Of a DNA stretch of 64,000 nt, positions 43,771 to 56,559 are shown in pieces (the stretch's first letter is position 1; every line of letters begins with the position of its first letter). This stretch comes from Hemileia vastatrix (taxonomy: Eukaryota > Basidiomycota > Pucciniomycetes > Pucciniales > Zaghouaniaceae). The position numbers and the translations under genes were made by a program. The stretch lies in the NCBI GenBank assembly GCA_030280995.1, contig JASXTE010000016.1:17091501-17155500 (forward strand), in the 5' to 3' direction. A model generated the notes under the pieces. It was given only the letters and a program-made list of their open reading frames with translations. It ran no database searches and was not told the origin of the DNA.

Positions 43771-44428
43771 ATTGGGTGCCTTTCCAAATTACAACAACAA
43801 CACGCCACCTTGCAACAAACGACATTGCACACAGACCACTCAAGCCAAAAAGGAAATTTTTTGCCGCGACTCTGTGTCAAACTTGGGTTTGACCTTTTAG
43901 GTTTATATTAAATTAAATAATATATATTTTGAAGTGATTTCTCGATAACTATAGTAAGTAAACCTTTGCAAATCTCACTTATATTATTAAATTTTTATTG
44001 CAATAACAGTGATTGTGGCTTAATTGCTGATTCACTGAGTGTAAGAATTCAATTTTTTTTAATTATTCCTAGTTGACCATAATAGAGTAATACACTTAGT
44101 ACTAGAGGATCATTAATTTTTAATAAATTATAAAAATATTTTTTATTTATTGGTTGACCATAATAGTACTCAGTACTTAGTCCCAATTTGCCAATTTATT
44201 ATTTTTGGTATTATTATTTTGGTTGACTTATAAAACCTTTTTTGGTTGTTCCCATTATAATTATTGTTATTTCTTAAAAAACAATTGTATTTACATATAT
44301 TTGTATTACATTTTTTGTTAATTAATTAATTTTGAATAAAATTTAAAATTTTTGTTTTGTTAAAAATTCAATTATTTATCTTTTATTTTGAAAAAAACAA
44401 TTTGAATAATTAAATTAATTTTGATTCT
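43771..44428 (+). other. gypsy-2 primer site and leader
   Basis: ATTGGGTGCCTTTCC at 43771-43785 corresponds to the gypsy-1 primer-site region. Further on, TTGACCATAATAGAGTAATA and TTGACCATAATAGTACTCAG (about 44070-44180) echo the gypsy-1 leader motif. No gene in this stretch. Confidence 0.6.
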
Positions 44429-45088
44429 TTGTTCAAATTTTCAATGTTAAGACGTTTGGATAACAGCATGGATAACTTACATGTGGATGAGATTGAAGTG
44501 GATGGTGGCACTGAATCTGTAGGTTCTTTTAAATTAACTTACAAAAACTATTCAGCTGACAAAAACCTTCAGGATGTGGAAATGGCAGGAGAAGTGGCAA
44601 ACCCACCTCACCTAACACCTCTGAAAGAAGTTAAACCTCTAATAAATCTGGAAAATCAACTCAAAGGTATAAAAATATAAAAGATACCACTGACTCAACA
44701 AGTAAACAACCTCTCCAGTCACATCAAAGAACTGAGAGCAGAAATTATGAAGTAAAAGGCAAGAGTAGACACACTCTGGCAGCAGATGCAGGAGTTATTA
44801 AATCCCAAACAGGCTCAAACTCCTCATTTCCCAGCCTCCCAGCCTCAGCCTCAACCTCAGCCCAATCAGGTACCCAGCTCCTTCACGCAAAATCAAAGCA
44901 CTCTGCAGGTGGAGCAGTGGAAATGGGATTACTTGATGAGCCATTACCAACAGAATGTTCAGCAACCAACAGCTCAACACCCTGGCCCATCCAGGACACC
45001 AACCTACCATCCATCTCCTCAGCCCCATCCTTATCAGGGAGGCAGAAGAAAGAAGGCACAGGGGAAGTTTCCTCCCTTGCCATGGTGA
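44429..45088 (+). pseudogene. gypsy-2 accessory ORF1/2, coiled-coil region
   Basis: One frame runs from MLRRLDNSMDNLHVDEIEVD through QDVEMAGEVANPP and, past a TAA at ~44678, into KIPLTQQVNNLSSHIKELR, another TAA, KARVDTLWQQMQELL and HPYQGGRRKKAQG, ending PLPW. It matches gypsy-1 ORF1 plus ORF2 in order. The two stops replace lysine codons or similar and disable it. Confidence 0.7.
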
Positions 45089-45948
45089 GTAATTTGTTTG
45101 ATTAACATGTTGGTATGTATAATAACAAAGCTTCTTCAGGTAATATTGTGGATTCTGGTGAAAGAACAGTTAAACCCTTAAAAAGACAACTTCCTTTAAT
45201 GAGCAGCCCCAATGATGTAATTAGAAAATTATCATTTGATGAACCTTTAAATTTGACTTCTACTTCTTTAATTAATCCTTCTCTTGCAATTAAAAATGAT
45301 TTTGTTTCCCCTGAAGTCTATACTTTAATTGAGAAAACTTCTGAAGAAATATTGAAAGATACCCTTGATTTTAATGTTGTGAAAGACAAACATTTAAGAG
45401 ATGTGTTAATACATGAGAGTGATAGATTGAATAATTTGCACTTGCATTGTAAAGTAAGTTCTTCTGTACAAGATACAGCTTATTTTAAAATCAAAGAAAC
45501 CTTGAATATTGTTCTTAGCCAAAAAAAACAAATAAGGAGTGACCATAGATCTATCTCATAAATAAATATCAATCTGCATAAAACCATGAGTGAATTGAAA
45601 CCCCTTATTGTGGAAAATTATTCATTAAAAATTGAAATTAAATCTCTACAAAATGAGTTTAAAAAGCTAAAAAATGATTTCTATGCACTGAGTGCCAAGC
45701 ACACAGTTTCTGAGGACAGAAATGTTTTGTCTCTTGCAAAAGTAAATGACCAGATGTCTGAAATTCCAAGGATAAGAAACTATGTGTCTGACCTGCAAGA
45801 AAAATTTTCAACCTTAACCATCAATAATTATGGTATAAATGAGAATGCTTCCCATAAGCTGCATAAAAATAAAGGAAAAAACCTGAACAGAGTTCCTCCT
45901 TTCTTCCTCATATTTCAGCCATTAAACAAACTGACAACGAGTCTGTAA
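44917..45948 (+). pseudogene. gypsy-2 accessory ORF3, coiled-coil protein
   Basis: Overlaps the previous frame in the -1 relation, as in gypsy-1: SSAPSLSGRQKKEGTGE, a TAA at 45103, then LNLTSTSLINPSLAI, VKDKHLRDVLIHESDRL, another TAA near 45561, then MSELKPLIVENYSLKIEI and IPRIRNYVSDLQEKF. It aligns with gypsy-1 ORF3 throughout and is broken by stops. Confidence 0.65.
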
Positions 45949-45959
45949 AATCTTTTGCT

Positions 45960-48900
45960 ACTAGCAAAAAATCTTGTGATGGTCATGTACCAGCTGTTTC
46001 TGTAAATAATGAAATTTTTGAACACCTGGCTAAACTTCCGGAATTATTAATGATAAATAATTCAAACCAAAGGATGGACCATCCCAGTAGTCAGAAAAAT
46101 TGGCCTAAATTAGACCAATATCCTACCTTTGATGGTGATACTTCATCTGATTGGCAACACTTTATCCAAAGAATTGATAATTTAAAGAGATCTTATAAAA
46201 TACCTGATGAGGAAATGGTTTCTATGCTAATTTCTTTATTTTCCAATGTTGCCTTGATGTGGTATGAATCTGTTCTTTTAGATAACAATCATTATACATG
46301 GAATGATTGGAAATCATTGATTGAGAATCAGTTTGGTGGTTCAAAATTCAGGTTGGCTCAGCAAAGACTGTATGAGAATACTAGATATGTATCCTCCTCT
46401 GTTGAAAAACCCATTGTTTTTCTTATGAAAGTAACAAAAATCCAGAGAGCAATTGATCCAAAGATGGATTATGATATTTGGAGAGATAAAATCTTGTATA
46501 AATTACCAAATTCTCTTAGAGATTTAATTTTAGCTAGAACTGAGCATGTAAGGGAAAATTCTTTTTTCATTAATATCTGTAATGAGGTACTACTCAACCA
46601 TAGATATGAACCAAAGAATTACCTTGGTAAATCTTATCATGATCAAAATAAACCCTCTTCAAAGCCCCCAGAAAAATCTGGTAATCCCTCTGCCCCAGTT
46701 GCACCTAAAAAATATGCAACAAATACTTGTTATAAATGTAACAAACCATGGCAAAAGGGTCATGTTTGTGACAAGAAAATTCATCTTGTTGAGAAAAATG
46801 AAGACACTGATGAGGCTGAAATTGATGTCAATAATTCTTCTGGTGACTGTGAAAGTAATATCTCCTATGACAATGACTCTATTAAAGATGTTTTAATGTT
46901 GGAACAGGATGTCCATTATTTAGATAATATATCTGAAGAATGTGTATTGGATTTATCTTCAGTGGAAAATTCTAAAATAATTAAAGATATTACTAACAAT
47001 TCTATAGCCATATCCCCTTTGAAAGCACCTGTTATCATTAATGGTAAAAATGTTGATGTAGTTCTTGACTCTGGTACTGGAGGAAGTGTAGTGTCTGAAA
47101 GAGCTTTAGCTTCAGTAGATAAAGATTATTTGAGTAAATTATTGCCTATAACTTCTGAAAAATTGAGAGGGTATGGTTCTACCTTATTTCCTATTGGCAA
47201 ATACAAAACCTCTGTATTCTTCAAATATAATGGTAGTTTTGTCATAGTTATTTGTGAATTTTTTGTCATTAAAAATGATAATTTAAGCAATTGGTTTATT
47301 ATGGGTAATGATATTTTGACCATGTTTGGTGTGAAATTGGACCCAGCAAATAATTGCTTCACCATGGGATTGAACGGAAAAAGAAAATTCAAAATTTCCT
47401 CCCCTAGAAAACCTTCTGGGCAACTGTTAAAGCCTTGTAACTCACTGATCCAGTGTAAAGGCAGAACAACAATTGAAATGGATGATTTATTAAATGAAAT
47501 AAATACTGCTCCTTATGGTGATCAGTTAACTAGTGAACAAAAGGATTCTATTATTGCCTCAATTACCTCTTTCCCTATGGCTTTTGCTCATGGTTCTCAT
47601 GTCTTAGGAAGTGTTCAGGAAGAAATGAAAATTACCTTATCCTGTAACTTGAGTGATATTCCTCCTAGCCTTAAGAAAAAACCATATCCTGCTTCTCCAA
47701 CAAAAAGAAAGGATATTGAAGATAATATTGCCACATTATTGAAAATGAATATCATTGAGAAAGTGGATGTCACCCCCAAATATTGTGTCATCTCCCTAGT
47801 CTTAATTTCTTATGAACAATATAAGGCTAGATTATGTGGAGATTACAGAGCATTAAACACTTATACTGTTGAAGATATTTATCCTTTACCCAGAATTAAT
47901 TCAATACATGCTACCTTGCAAGGTGCAAAATTTATTAGTTGTCTGGATGGTAATAAAGGGTATCATCAAGTTCCTGTTGTGAAAAATTCTCAAATTTTTT
48001 TGCTTATTGCTACTCATATGGGAATATATAAGTATGTTAGAATACCATTTGGCCCTAAAAATGCCCCTTCAGTTTTTCAAAAAGTCATGAATAACACTTT
48101 CCATCAGGAAATAATTGAGGGATGGCTCATGGTGTATATTGATGATATCATAGTTTTTTCTAAAACTTTTGATGAAAATATGGTTCATTTAAATAGGGTT
48201 TTCCAAAAAATGGATGAAATCAATATGACCTTGTCCTTGAAAAAGTGTAAGTTTGGTTTTCAATCTTTGAAAGTCATTGGCCATGTTGTGTCAGGCCTAC
48301 ATATTTGTGTAGACCACAACAAAGTTTCTACAATTCAAAATTTGAAAGCACCAACTTCTGTAAAAGAAATCCAAAGTTTTTTGGGTATGTGTGGCTATTA
48401 TAGATAATATATTAAAAATTATCAGGTCATAGCCTTGCCTCTTACCAAACTAACTAGGAAAGATGTTGCATTCATCTGGAATATTGACTGTCAAAAAGCT
48501 TTTGATACATTAAAATGTTGCTTAATGTCAGCCCCTATCTTAGCTCTTCCAGATTTTAACAAACCATTTGTCCTGTATACAGATGCTAGCTTTGTTGGTC
48601 TGGGTGCTGCCCTCCACCAGAAACAAATTATTAATGATAAATCCTCAGAGGTTGTAATTTGTTATATTTAAAGAACCTTGAGAAATAGTGAATTGAAATA
48701 TGGTGCCACTCAATTAGAGTGCTTAGCAGTTGTTTGGGCTCTTGAGAAGCTTCATTACTATCTAGATGACCCAAGGTTTGAATTAGTAACTGACTTTAGT
48801 GCTGTGAAGTCCCTCTTAAACCTAAAAACACCTAATAGACATATGTTCAGGTGGCAACTTGCTGTTCAAGAATACAGAGGACGGATGACAATTATCCATA

Positions 48901-50575
48901 GGGCTGGAAATGTTCACTCCAAAGCTGATATGCTGTCCATATTGCCTCTGCCAAATAATGACTCCAATCCTGCTTATGTACCTGAAGATGATACTGTTCA
49001 TATCCATGGTATATTTATAGTTGATATGGAAGAAGAACTATTACAATTAATTCTGGATTCATATGATAAGGATTCTGATTTAAATAAATTAGTTACTATC
49101 GTAAATGATCCTAAGAATGCTTCAATTCAATAATTGATTAAAACTCTTCCTTCAAAGTATCAAAATGCTTTGATTAAAGGAAAGTTTTCTATTGAAGATG
49201 GTTATATATATTATAGAAGAAAGCTTACTAATGTAATTGTAATTCCTCCTTCTATGAAAGAAACTATCTTCAAACTTTGTCATGATGACATATTAGCTGG
49301 TCATTTTGATCTTGAAAAAACATTAATTAGAATCAAAAACACTTCTTGGTGGGCTAATATGTCTGAAGATACAAAATTATATGTTGAATCTTGTGATTCC
49401 TGCCAGAAATCTAAAAGGTTTACAGTTAATAGAGTAGGGATATTAAAACATATTGAAGCACCTGATGCTCCTCGGCAAATAATTAACATGGATTTTGTCA
49501 CTGGTCTTCCTGTTGCAGGTAAAGACAGTTATAACTCTTGTTGGGTAATAGTAGATAGATTCACAAAAATGTGCAAATTTATTCCTACCCACAAAGATGT
49601 ATCCACAAAAGATATGCTTTCTTATGATGGTCTTACATGTTTAATATTATTGGTTTTCCAAAAGCCATTATCTCTGATAGAGATCCAAAATTTACTTCTG
49701 AGTTTTGGACCTCTTTGATGGATATTTGTGGCTGTGAGTTAAAGTTGTCTACAGCTCACCATCCTCAGACTGATGGTCTAGCTGAGAGAATGATTCAAAC
49801 TCTGGAAGATATGATTAGAAGGTATTGTTCCTTTAGATTAGAATATAAAGACAATTACAGATTTACTCATGACTGGGTCACTCTATTGCCTGGTCTTGAA
49901 TTTTCATATAATAGCACCGTTCATTCTGTCACTGAGAAAAAGCCTTTTGAGCTTTGGTTAGGTCATGTCCCAAACACTCCTGCTCAGATTCTCAATAATA
50001 AATTACCTAAGTTGGAACTACATCTGGGTGTAAAATCTTTTATGCAAATGCAACAGATATGCAGAAAACATGCTCAAAGCTGTATTGATAAAGCATTTGA
50101 ATATGAAAAGAAAAGATGGGATAAATTCCATAAAGAATACACATTTAACAAGGGTGATGAAGTGTTGATATCTACTGTCCATTTCAATTTACAATGTAAC
50201 AACAAATTAAAAGATCGTTTTTTAGGACCATTTGTTGTTAAGAGAATGGTTGGAGATAATGCAGTAGAAGTTGTATTGTATTCTCCATATGATAGGAAAC
50301 ATCCTGTTTTTCCCATTTGCTTTCTTAAGCCTTATACTTCCAACAGTTACTTATTTCCCAAAAGAAGGGGAAGACCTAAGAAAAACCCTCAGGAAGTCAC
50401 AAAAAATGCAGAAATTGATAAAATTCTCAATGATAGAATTATCACTTCTGAAAGAGGTATTGAATATTTATTGAGATACAAGAACAAATCATCTGAACAT
50501 GATGCATGGATACATGGCAAGGAGATTACAAATCTTCCTACTCTGTTAAAAAAGTACAAAAAGAAAAAATCTTAA
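45960..50575 (+). pseudogene. gypsy-2 Gag-Pol with chromodomain, disabled
   Basis: Capsid (NWPKLDQYPTFDGDTSSD), knuckle CYKCNKPWQKGHVC, protease (VVLDSGTGGSVVS), reverse transcriptase (RLCGDYRALNTYTV, MVYIDDIIVFS), RNase H (FVLYTDASFVGLGAAL), integrase (HDDILAGHFDL, NMDFVTGLPVAG, ISDRDPKF, DGLAERMIQ) and chromodomain (ILNDRIITSERGIEYLLRYK). In-frame stops at 48404-48406 (after GMCGYYR), 48669-48671 (after VICYI) and 49132 (after ASIQ), and a frameshift near 49610-49640 in the integrase, break it. Residues otherwise align with gypsy-1 over the whole length. Confidence 0.92.
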
Positions 50576-50588
50576 CATTTTTTTATAG

Positions 50589-50608
50589 TTTTTTTTAGAG
50601 TGAGGGAG
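50589..50608 (+). other. gypsy-2 polypurine tract
   Basis: A T run then AGAGTGAGGGAG immediately before the LTR start, identical in the core to gypsy-1. Confidence 0.85.
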
Positions 50609-51872
50609 TGTCAGCCATGCTATACCAGGAGCCCAGTAAATGATATGTTGATTTATTGGACCTGAAGGAGGGCGTAAGAATTGCATTTTATGTATACAAA
50701 TTAATATTTTATTGCATAATAAAATTATATAAGTATCTTATTAAATATAAGTGTTATATTAATTCTATTGTTATATAAATTATTTATAAATTTAAATTAA
50801 GCATAATATATTTTATATTCTACAAATAATGGCGCATTTTTATGTATTTAAAAATTATAAATTAATAATTAATTAATTACAAACATACATTATAATTATA
50901 AGTGTGAAATTGACTTATAATGTAATTAAATTTATATATTAAATAAAACTTTTCATATATTATTAAACAATAATATTGGGCGCTTTTTTGACCCTTAATT
51001 GTGTCAAAAAAAATAATCAAATAAATTATAACACTTATTTAATAACATAGTAATAAAATCCGCACTTTAAATTACAAATATCATTAAATTAATTATATGT
51101 TTCATTTAAACTAATTATTGAATTAATTACATAGTTAAAACAATTAATTAAAATTGCTTTAAACTGGATTGAATTGATTACATGAATTTTTGGCATGAAA
51201 ATAATTCTATTTGTTTTACTTAAACCCTTTATATGTCACTATAATGTCTGTTTTGGATTATTTTACTTACTATTCTCATGTTTCAAACTTACTTGGTTAC
51301 TAATTATTTTAATTAAGTGTTTTTGGGAAATTATGGTGGGAAAATAAGTTAATTACTCACGGGTTTAGTTAATTGTTTCATGTTTTTCTCTTAATATCTA
51401 TGTTTCATTTCTACTCTTTTATATTCTTGTTTTAGCTTATTACTATTTTGTATATACTGATTTGTGGCGCTTCAGAGGTCCCCTGGTCTATAAAAGGGCC
51501 TTGGGCAATCCCCTTTAATGCATCACTTATTATATACACTCATCTCAATACAATTTTAATTATATTACATTTATTTTATTTTTTATTAGCCTTATAAAAT
51601 CTAAATTTAAAAGTAAATAAATATTTTACAGTTGCAATAGGTCTTATAATAATAATAGTGTTTAATGCGCATTGAGAATAACTCTTATTTTAATATATAT
51701 ATATTATAATTTTATAACCCTCAGTATTTTGTCAAGTCCCAAGTAGTCCTCATTGCCTTTCTCTCTTAGAATAATTTAAAAATAATTTTATTATTTTATT
51801 TACATCCCTATCTTCTCCTCCTCCTCTCCATTCTTTCCTTTTCCTCTTCCTCTTCTAGACATCCGGCCGATA
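50609..51872 (+). repeat. gypsy-2 3' LTR
   Basis: Starts TGTCAGCCATGCTATACCAG and ends CCGGCCGATA. TATA element TATAAAAG at 51489-51496. Followed without target duplication by the next tandem unit. Confidence 0.88.
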
Positions 51873-52079
51873 CATAATGTGATGATACTATTACTCTAAG
51901 ATCTATGAACTCTTTATCTCTAACTAGGAAATTAGAAACAGTAGATTTCCATAAAGGTTTTAAATAACCAAAGAATACAAAATTATATCCTTGTGATATT
52001 TTATGGAAATGAATCTTATTAAACTGGATAGAATGTAAATCATGAATGAGAGTCAATTCTTCTGGTGTCAAACCTTGAG
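51873..52079 (-). pseudogene. Terminal exon of an unknown gene (copy 2, truncated)
   Basis: Matches 36440-36646 (AQGLTPEELTLIHDLHSI, GYNFVFFGYLKPLWKS, FIDLRVIVSSHYV) with a few changes. It lacks the native stop because the gypsy-2 LTR begins where the last codons would be; the frame runs on into LTR sequence. Confidence 0.4.
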
Positions 52080-53328
52080 CTGCGGTCAAAAATTCAATTA
52101 CCAAAGAAGAAGAGGAAGAAATAAAATAAAAATACAACAGAAAGCTCATGAAAAAAAAAAGTCCTGTGATTACTTACCAATTCACGAGAGAAAAAAAATA
52201 ACAAAATTTATGAAAAGCATGCTTATCATATGTATACACCATTGGAAATACATTTTTATTTAAAGTGTGAATAAAACTTTCAACTCATAAATGTGAAAAG
52301 TAATGAGTTTGTTGCAGATTTTTCATGATAATGGTCTGAATATTGAAAAATTGCCACCTACCAGCAGCTGCAAGTACTTAACTTTGATTTAACTTAGTTT
52401 TATCTCTAACTTTAGAATTATGTGAACCCTCTGACGTAGATTTAGCGCTGTCTAGATGGAAAGAAGAAAAAAAAAGTTCGCGCGCGGCATCAGATATTAG
52501 GATTTTATTTTTATTTTTCAATTAACAATGAAGTTAGAGATAGGCCCACGCGCGCTTGAGGGGTGTTTTTATTTTGTGGTGATGTATTTGTCATTCTCAA
52601 CCAATAAAATGTTTCTCTTCGATATTGGAAATCCAAAACTGATGCTCTTTCTACACAATCAGGAATTAAGTCTTCACATACAACGTAATTACTTTCAATC
52701 AGTTTTTTTTAATTAAATCGTGAAAGTATATTGGGGGTGAACTAAATTTTTTAATTTAAGAACAGAATATTTAGATATTATAAAATAAGTAATACCTTTT
52801 CCACTTCATGTTCTCAGCTTTGTGACTCACAATAAGATATTGGCTCAAACTACTGCCACCCAAAACTCAATTATAGAATGATCATAAAAGTACCCATTAT
52901 TATAGAAAAAAGGAAGCATATCTTAATAATTAGCAATAAATCCTGATTTTCAAATGATTTATATCTTTTAAAACTTACAAGATTTTTTTGGTGGATTGCT
53001 TGATATGTTTAAATAAAAACGCATTTTTCTTTCCCCCAAGTCAAGGGTTACAAATGATGTAATTTAAGCTCAGGTCGAGGATAATGATATATAAAAATGA
53101 ATAGAATTTTTTTTTTCTAAATTTGAAATCTTAATTAATATTACTAAATTATTTTGAGGCAAAGGTCAAGTAAAATTGTTAAAAAATACATTTCTTAAAT
53201 AGTTTTTTAATTTTGCGCAAAATGCTCTTAGTAGATGTGAAGTTGTTTGCGGTAAACATTATTGCGTCCATAAAAGACACACAATCTGCGCTTCCAGGTG
53301 GGATTTTTATATATAATAGACGTGCTAA

Positions 53329-54036
53329 ATGGAAATTAAATTACCATCATCTCATAAACTCAACCCGAAAGCCTTTAACACCTTAAACACCATCAAAACA
53401 ATTTTTAAAGAAATATCAACTTCAAATAATATAATGACAGACATCATTGCTCAATACCAATATTTGGCTTATCGTACGGACGGTAGTACCTTTACCCCAA
53501 AAGTGATATTTAAATGGAAATTTGATAAAGCATGGACCCCAGAAATAATCCAAACCTTAAGACACAGAGTTCCAACTGAGCTAGCCATTAAGACTGTTCA
53601 AATTGTTCAATCAGAAACCGAAGCCATTGAAGATGAAAGATTGATGGCCGAAAGTCTTATATTCTACTTTTTTCAATATGAAGTTCTAGATAAAAAACAT
53701 GTAGTCCTCCCTGGTAACTACCATACAATTAGTTCATTCCGTCAGTTTATGGAAAAAATAATTGTTAAAGTGACCCATGATGAGCAAATTAAAACAATTA
53801 AGGGGGAAGCCATTCTAGGGTTCAGTTATCTAAGACTGGCATCAGATCAAAATAGCCTCAATGTTGAATTTGAAGTTCAACCCAGGACCATAGAAGAAAA
53901 GATAATCAATTCTGCGTTTAACCGATTCAACAATGAAGTATATTCCCCTGAGCGAACATTCTACAGTGATTGGACGGATGCTGAAAAAATGTATGAAATC
54001 GTAATACAAGAAGAAAATTTAACACACGATAATTAA
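53329..54036 (+). CDS. Orphan 235-residue protein, copy 2
   Basis: Identical to copy 1 at 38691-39398 except for threonine instead of isoleucine in ELAIKTVQ (one T-to-C change seen). Upstream palindrome, TATA-like sequence and 3' flank are also retained. Both frames being intact, while adjacent transposon genes in the same unit carry several stops, is consistent either with a recent duplication or with selection on this gene. Family unrecognised; soluble, no signal peptide, no membrane segment. Confidence 0.7.
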   Translation: MEIKLPSSHKLNPKAFNTLNTIKTIFKEISTSNNIMTDIIAQYQYLAYRTDGSTFTPKVIFKWKFDKAWTPEIIQTLRHRVPTELAIKTVQIVQSETEAIEDERLMAESLIFYFFQYEVLDKKHVVLPGNYHTISSFRQFMEKIIVKVTHDEQIKTIKGEAILGFSYLRLASDQNSLNVEFEVQPRTIEEKIINSAFNRFNNEVYSPERTFYSDWTDAEKMYEIVIQEENLTHDN

Positions 54037-54582
54037 CCAATTAAACCAAGTATCAATTTCATCTTTTTGATCTCATTTTCACTTTCTACGTTTGATAATC
54101 AAATTTTGTGTTAGATAATGATTTTGAAATTGAAGGATGAGCATGATTCAACGATTAATAGTGAATTTGGCCTCAAGATTTCCTACATGCAAAATTATTT
54201 ATTTGCCTTTTTATGGAGGTTAATTCTTGATATCGAAACATTCAGGCATGGATACCTAGCCTAATTTTTTTGCCTACGAAGAATTTCTTTTTCTTTTTAT
54301 TATTATCATATCAATTTGTAAATATTCAATTTGTTTATTAGCTTGTTCAATGGGTAAAAAAATAAATAAATCAAATTTTCATAATTATTTCAAGATAGAA
54401 GAAATAAAAAATATAGCTTCATAAATGAGATTACATTATGAGACAAAACTGGGAGAGAGAATATAAAATCATAAGAGTTGCAGTCTTTCAAGCACATATT
54501 GGCAAAAGACTATACTAAGAAATCAAAAAAACATCAAATTTAACAATAGAAATCTCACACAAGTGAAAATTGAAAGAAACTT

Positions 54583-54880
54583 TGTAAATAAAATGAAGCA
54601 GTCGTTAATAAATGATCTGCCCTTATAATTGGTCTTTGCTGCTGTCACCTTTGTAAATAATAAAATGAAGCAGTCGTTAATAAATTATCTGCCCTTATAC
54701 TTGATCTTTGCTGCTGTTACCTAAATAAGGAAAATAAATAATATTGAGCACGACACAAAAGAACTGCAAAAGAGTAACAGCTAAATACAAAATCTAGCCT
54801 TTGTAAATAATAAAATGAAGCAGTCGTTAATAAATGATCTGCCTTTATACTTGGTCTTTGCTGCTATTACCTACATACAT
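54583..54880. repeat. Three ~62-bp repeats (expanded relative to copy 1)
   Basis: Three AAATGAAGCAGTCGTTAATA units. Between units 2 and 3 lies a segment (AAATAAGGAAAATAAATAAT, then GAGCACGACAC) that resembles the start of the copia-2 LTR, suggesting a small local duplication. Confidence 0.7.
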
Positions 54881-54935
54881 TAGTTATAAAATTAAATGAA
54901 TATAAATAAAGAAACATTAATAATAAATTAGTTAA

Positions 54936-55595
54936 TGTATAGCTGAGTATAGTTGGACAAACTCGGTCAGTAAAGAATGGACAAGGACAAAAATTTTTAG
55001 CACTAAGGCTAGGACGAATGACAGAGAACTGAGGACTTGGGACAATAGGAAAAGATCAACTAAGTGTAGGATAGAGGCAAGAGTGAGGGAAATAATATGA
55101 GAGAACGGGAAATTAGTGTAAAGATGAAATAAAAGGTTAAGGTGGACTACTTGATAGTCGTAGAGCATACTCACAATTACCTGAGTATAGTTGGACAAGG
55201 ACAAAAATATGTAGCACTAAGGCTAGGACGAAGGACAGAGAACTGAGGACTTGGGACAATAGGAAAAGATCAACTAAGTGTAGGATTGAGGCAAGAGTGA
55301 GGGAGTTATATGAGAGAACTGACAATTAGTGTAAAGATGAAATAAAAGGTTAAGGTGGTTTCAGAATGAGCAAGTGGAGCATACACCTTATATAGTAATA
55401 AGTAGCTGTTTTAAAGTGATTAGTAGTAGATAGGAAACTTATAGCGGAATATTAATGGATATATAGATAGGAAACTTAACAGTTTTGAGTATAACAGTAA
55501 CATATAAGGTATATAGACACAATCGGTGATTAATTTAATATTGAGAAATGACAAGGTAATGTAGAGTGTATATACTAGATCTTAAACATTTGGCA
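54936..55595 (-). repeat. copia-1 3' LTR with internal tandem repeats
   Basis: 660 bp holding two ~240-bp repeats (starts near 54945 and 55183: GAGTATAGTTGGACAA, AGGACTTGGGACAATAGG). A minus-strand TATA-like ACTATATAAGG lies near 55385. The purine tract GAGCATGGGGCGGG (complement of 55596-55610) precedes it. Confidence 0.88.
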
Positions 55596-55756
55596 CCCGC
55601 CCCATGCTCAAGACTATCGTTGATTGTTAAATTGAGAGCTGTTCTTAGTGAAACAAGAGTTGCACGGTTAAGGGACTTGGTTAAGATGTCAGCAATCATG
55701 CTTTTAGTAGGAACATATTTAAAGTTTATGATTTTGTCTGATATTAAGTTGCAAAG
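55596..55756 (-). pseudogene. copia-1 RNase H, C-terminal part
   Basis: CNLISDKIINFKYVPTKSM, then IADILTKSLNRATL. It continues the frame interrupted at 56560: removing the solo LTR and one CAAAG copy restores IDWL-CNLISDK. Confidence 0.85.
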
Positions 55757-56559
55757 TGTCACGCGCCACATGACACTCGAGGCAAAAGTAGCTCATTAAA
55801 TCAATAATAAGATGCTCAAATCCATACTCGAAGCGCAGAAAGCAATTCTCCATAGCAACTGCGACTTTCCTTTGTGTACTCCCTATTCAACCGCGCTAGC
55901 CTAAACTCTAAATCTAAATTAGTCAATCTCTCAATAGTGTGTCTTAGTATTTTTCTCAATAAGCGATGCACAGCGCAATAGTCAATGTGATAGTACATTA
56001 AAAGGTTTATGAAATGTCTGTGGGTTATTAAGGGGTTGTGAGCATGGACGGAATGGTTAGTGGAGGATTAAGGAGTTAACAGATGTTAGTGAGGAGGGTC
56101 CAGGTGTAATGGATGTATTTTTAATGGTCTGTGTTGTGTGGAATAGTGGATAGGTATGAGGTCAATGCAAGGAGGAGTAAAGGATATAAAAAGGGGTTGG
56201 GTTTTTGGTTCAATATTCCTTAGAATTAAATTATAAAACGTATTTATAGTTAATAGTGGTAAAAGCTTTTAGTTAAATCATTATTATTGTATCTTTCTTT
56301 ATTTTCTCAATAATCATTTCTAAATCCTAAATCTTTGATTGCTGAGTTTCCAACCCTTCGTGAGATCTTAAGAATTTTAATATTACCTTTCAATTATATT
56401 AGAATCCTTCTTGAACATAACTCAAAGCAGTAGTTCTTCCTTCAAGTCATCTTCGAATCACTTCCTCAAATCATTCCTCTGTACTTCGAAGAAGTCTCTA
56501 AACTCCTCATCTTACTTACAGGAAAATCCTTGACCTTGTGCGTAGGTTGTCCGGTGACA
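55757..56559 (+). repeat. Solo LTR nested in copia-1 RNase H
   Basis: Starts TGTCACGCGCCACATGACAC and ends TTGTCCGGTGACA, flanked by CAAAG at 55752-55756 and 56560-56564. TATAAAAAGG at 56184-56193 suggests plus orientation. It does not match the other LTR families in the window. The small frame at 55816-55998 is not a gene. Confidence 0.9.
56184..56193 (+). promoter_or_regulatory. TATA element in the nested solo LTR
   Basis: TATAAAAAGG, ~430 bp into the LTR. Confidence 0.5.

Larger units (their letters stand above)
36440..51872. repeat. Tandem duplication unit, copy 1
   Basis: Sequence from 36440 recurs from 51873 at near identity (offset 15,433), and 40142-42481 recurs from 61279. Order in the unit: truncated minus-strand exon, intergenic region, 235-codon gene, short tandem repeats, copia remnant split by an LTR, second gypsy element. 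Copy 1 has one private insertion, the solo LTR at 37237-38024. The unit ends exactly at the last base of the gypsy LTR. Confidence 0.9.
42482..51872 (+). mobile_element. Second gypsy element (gypsy-2), disabled
   Basis: LTRs at 42482-43770 and 50609-51872. It shares with gypsy-1 the primer-site region, the AGAGTGAGGGAG polypurine tract, the GCCTATAAAAGG promoter core, the gene order and polyprotein similarity, but is clearly a different family member. Its left flank is copia-2 (CCTAG) and its right flank is the next tandem unit (CATAA). There is thus no target duplication, and the right flank was replaced by the duplication junction. Confidence 0.92.

Noticed and set aside
42477..51877. Target duplication of gypsy-2
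   Set aside because: CCTAG and CATAA do not match; explained by the tandem junction.
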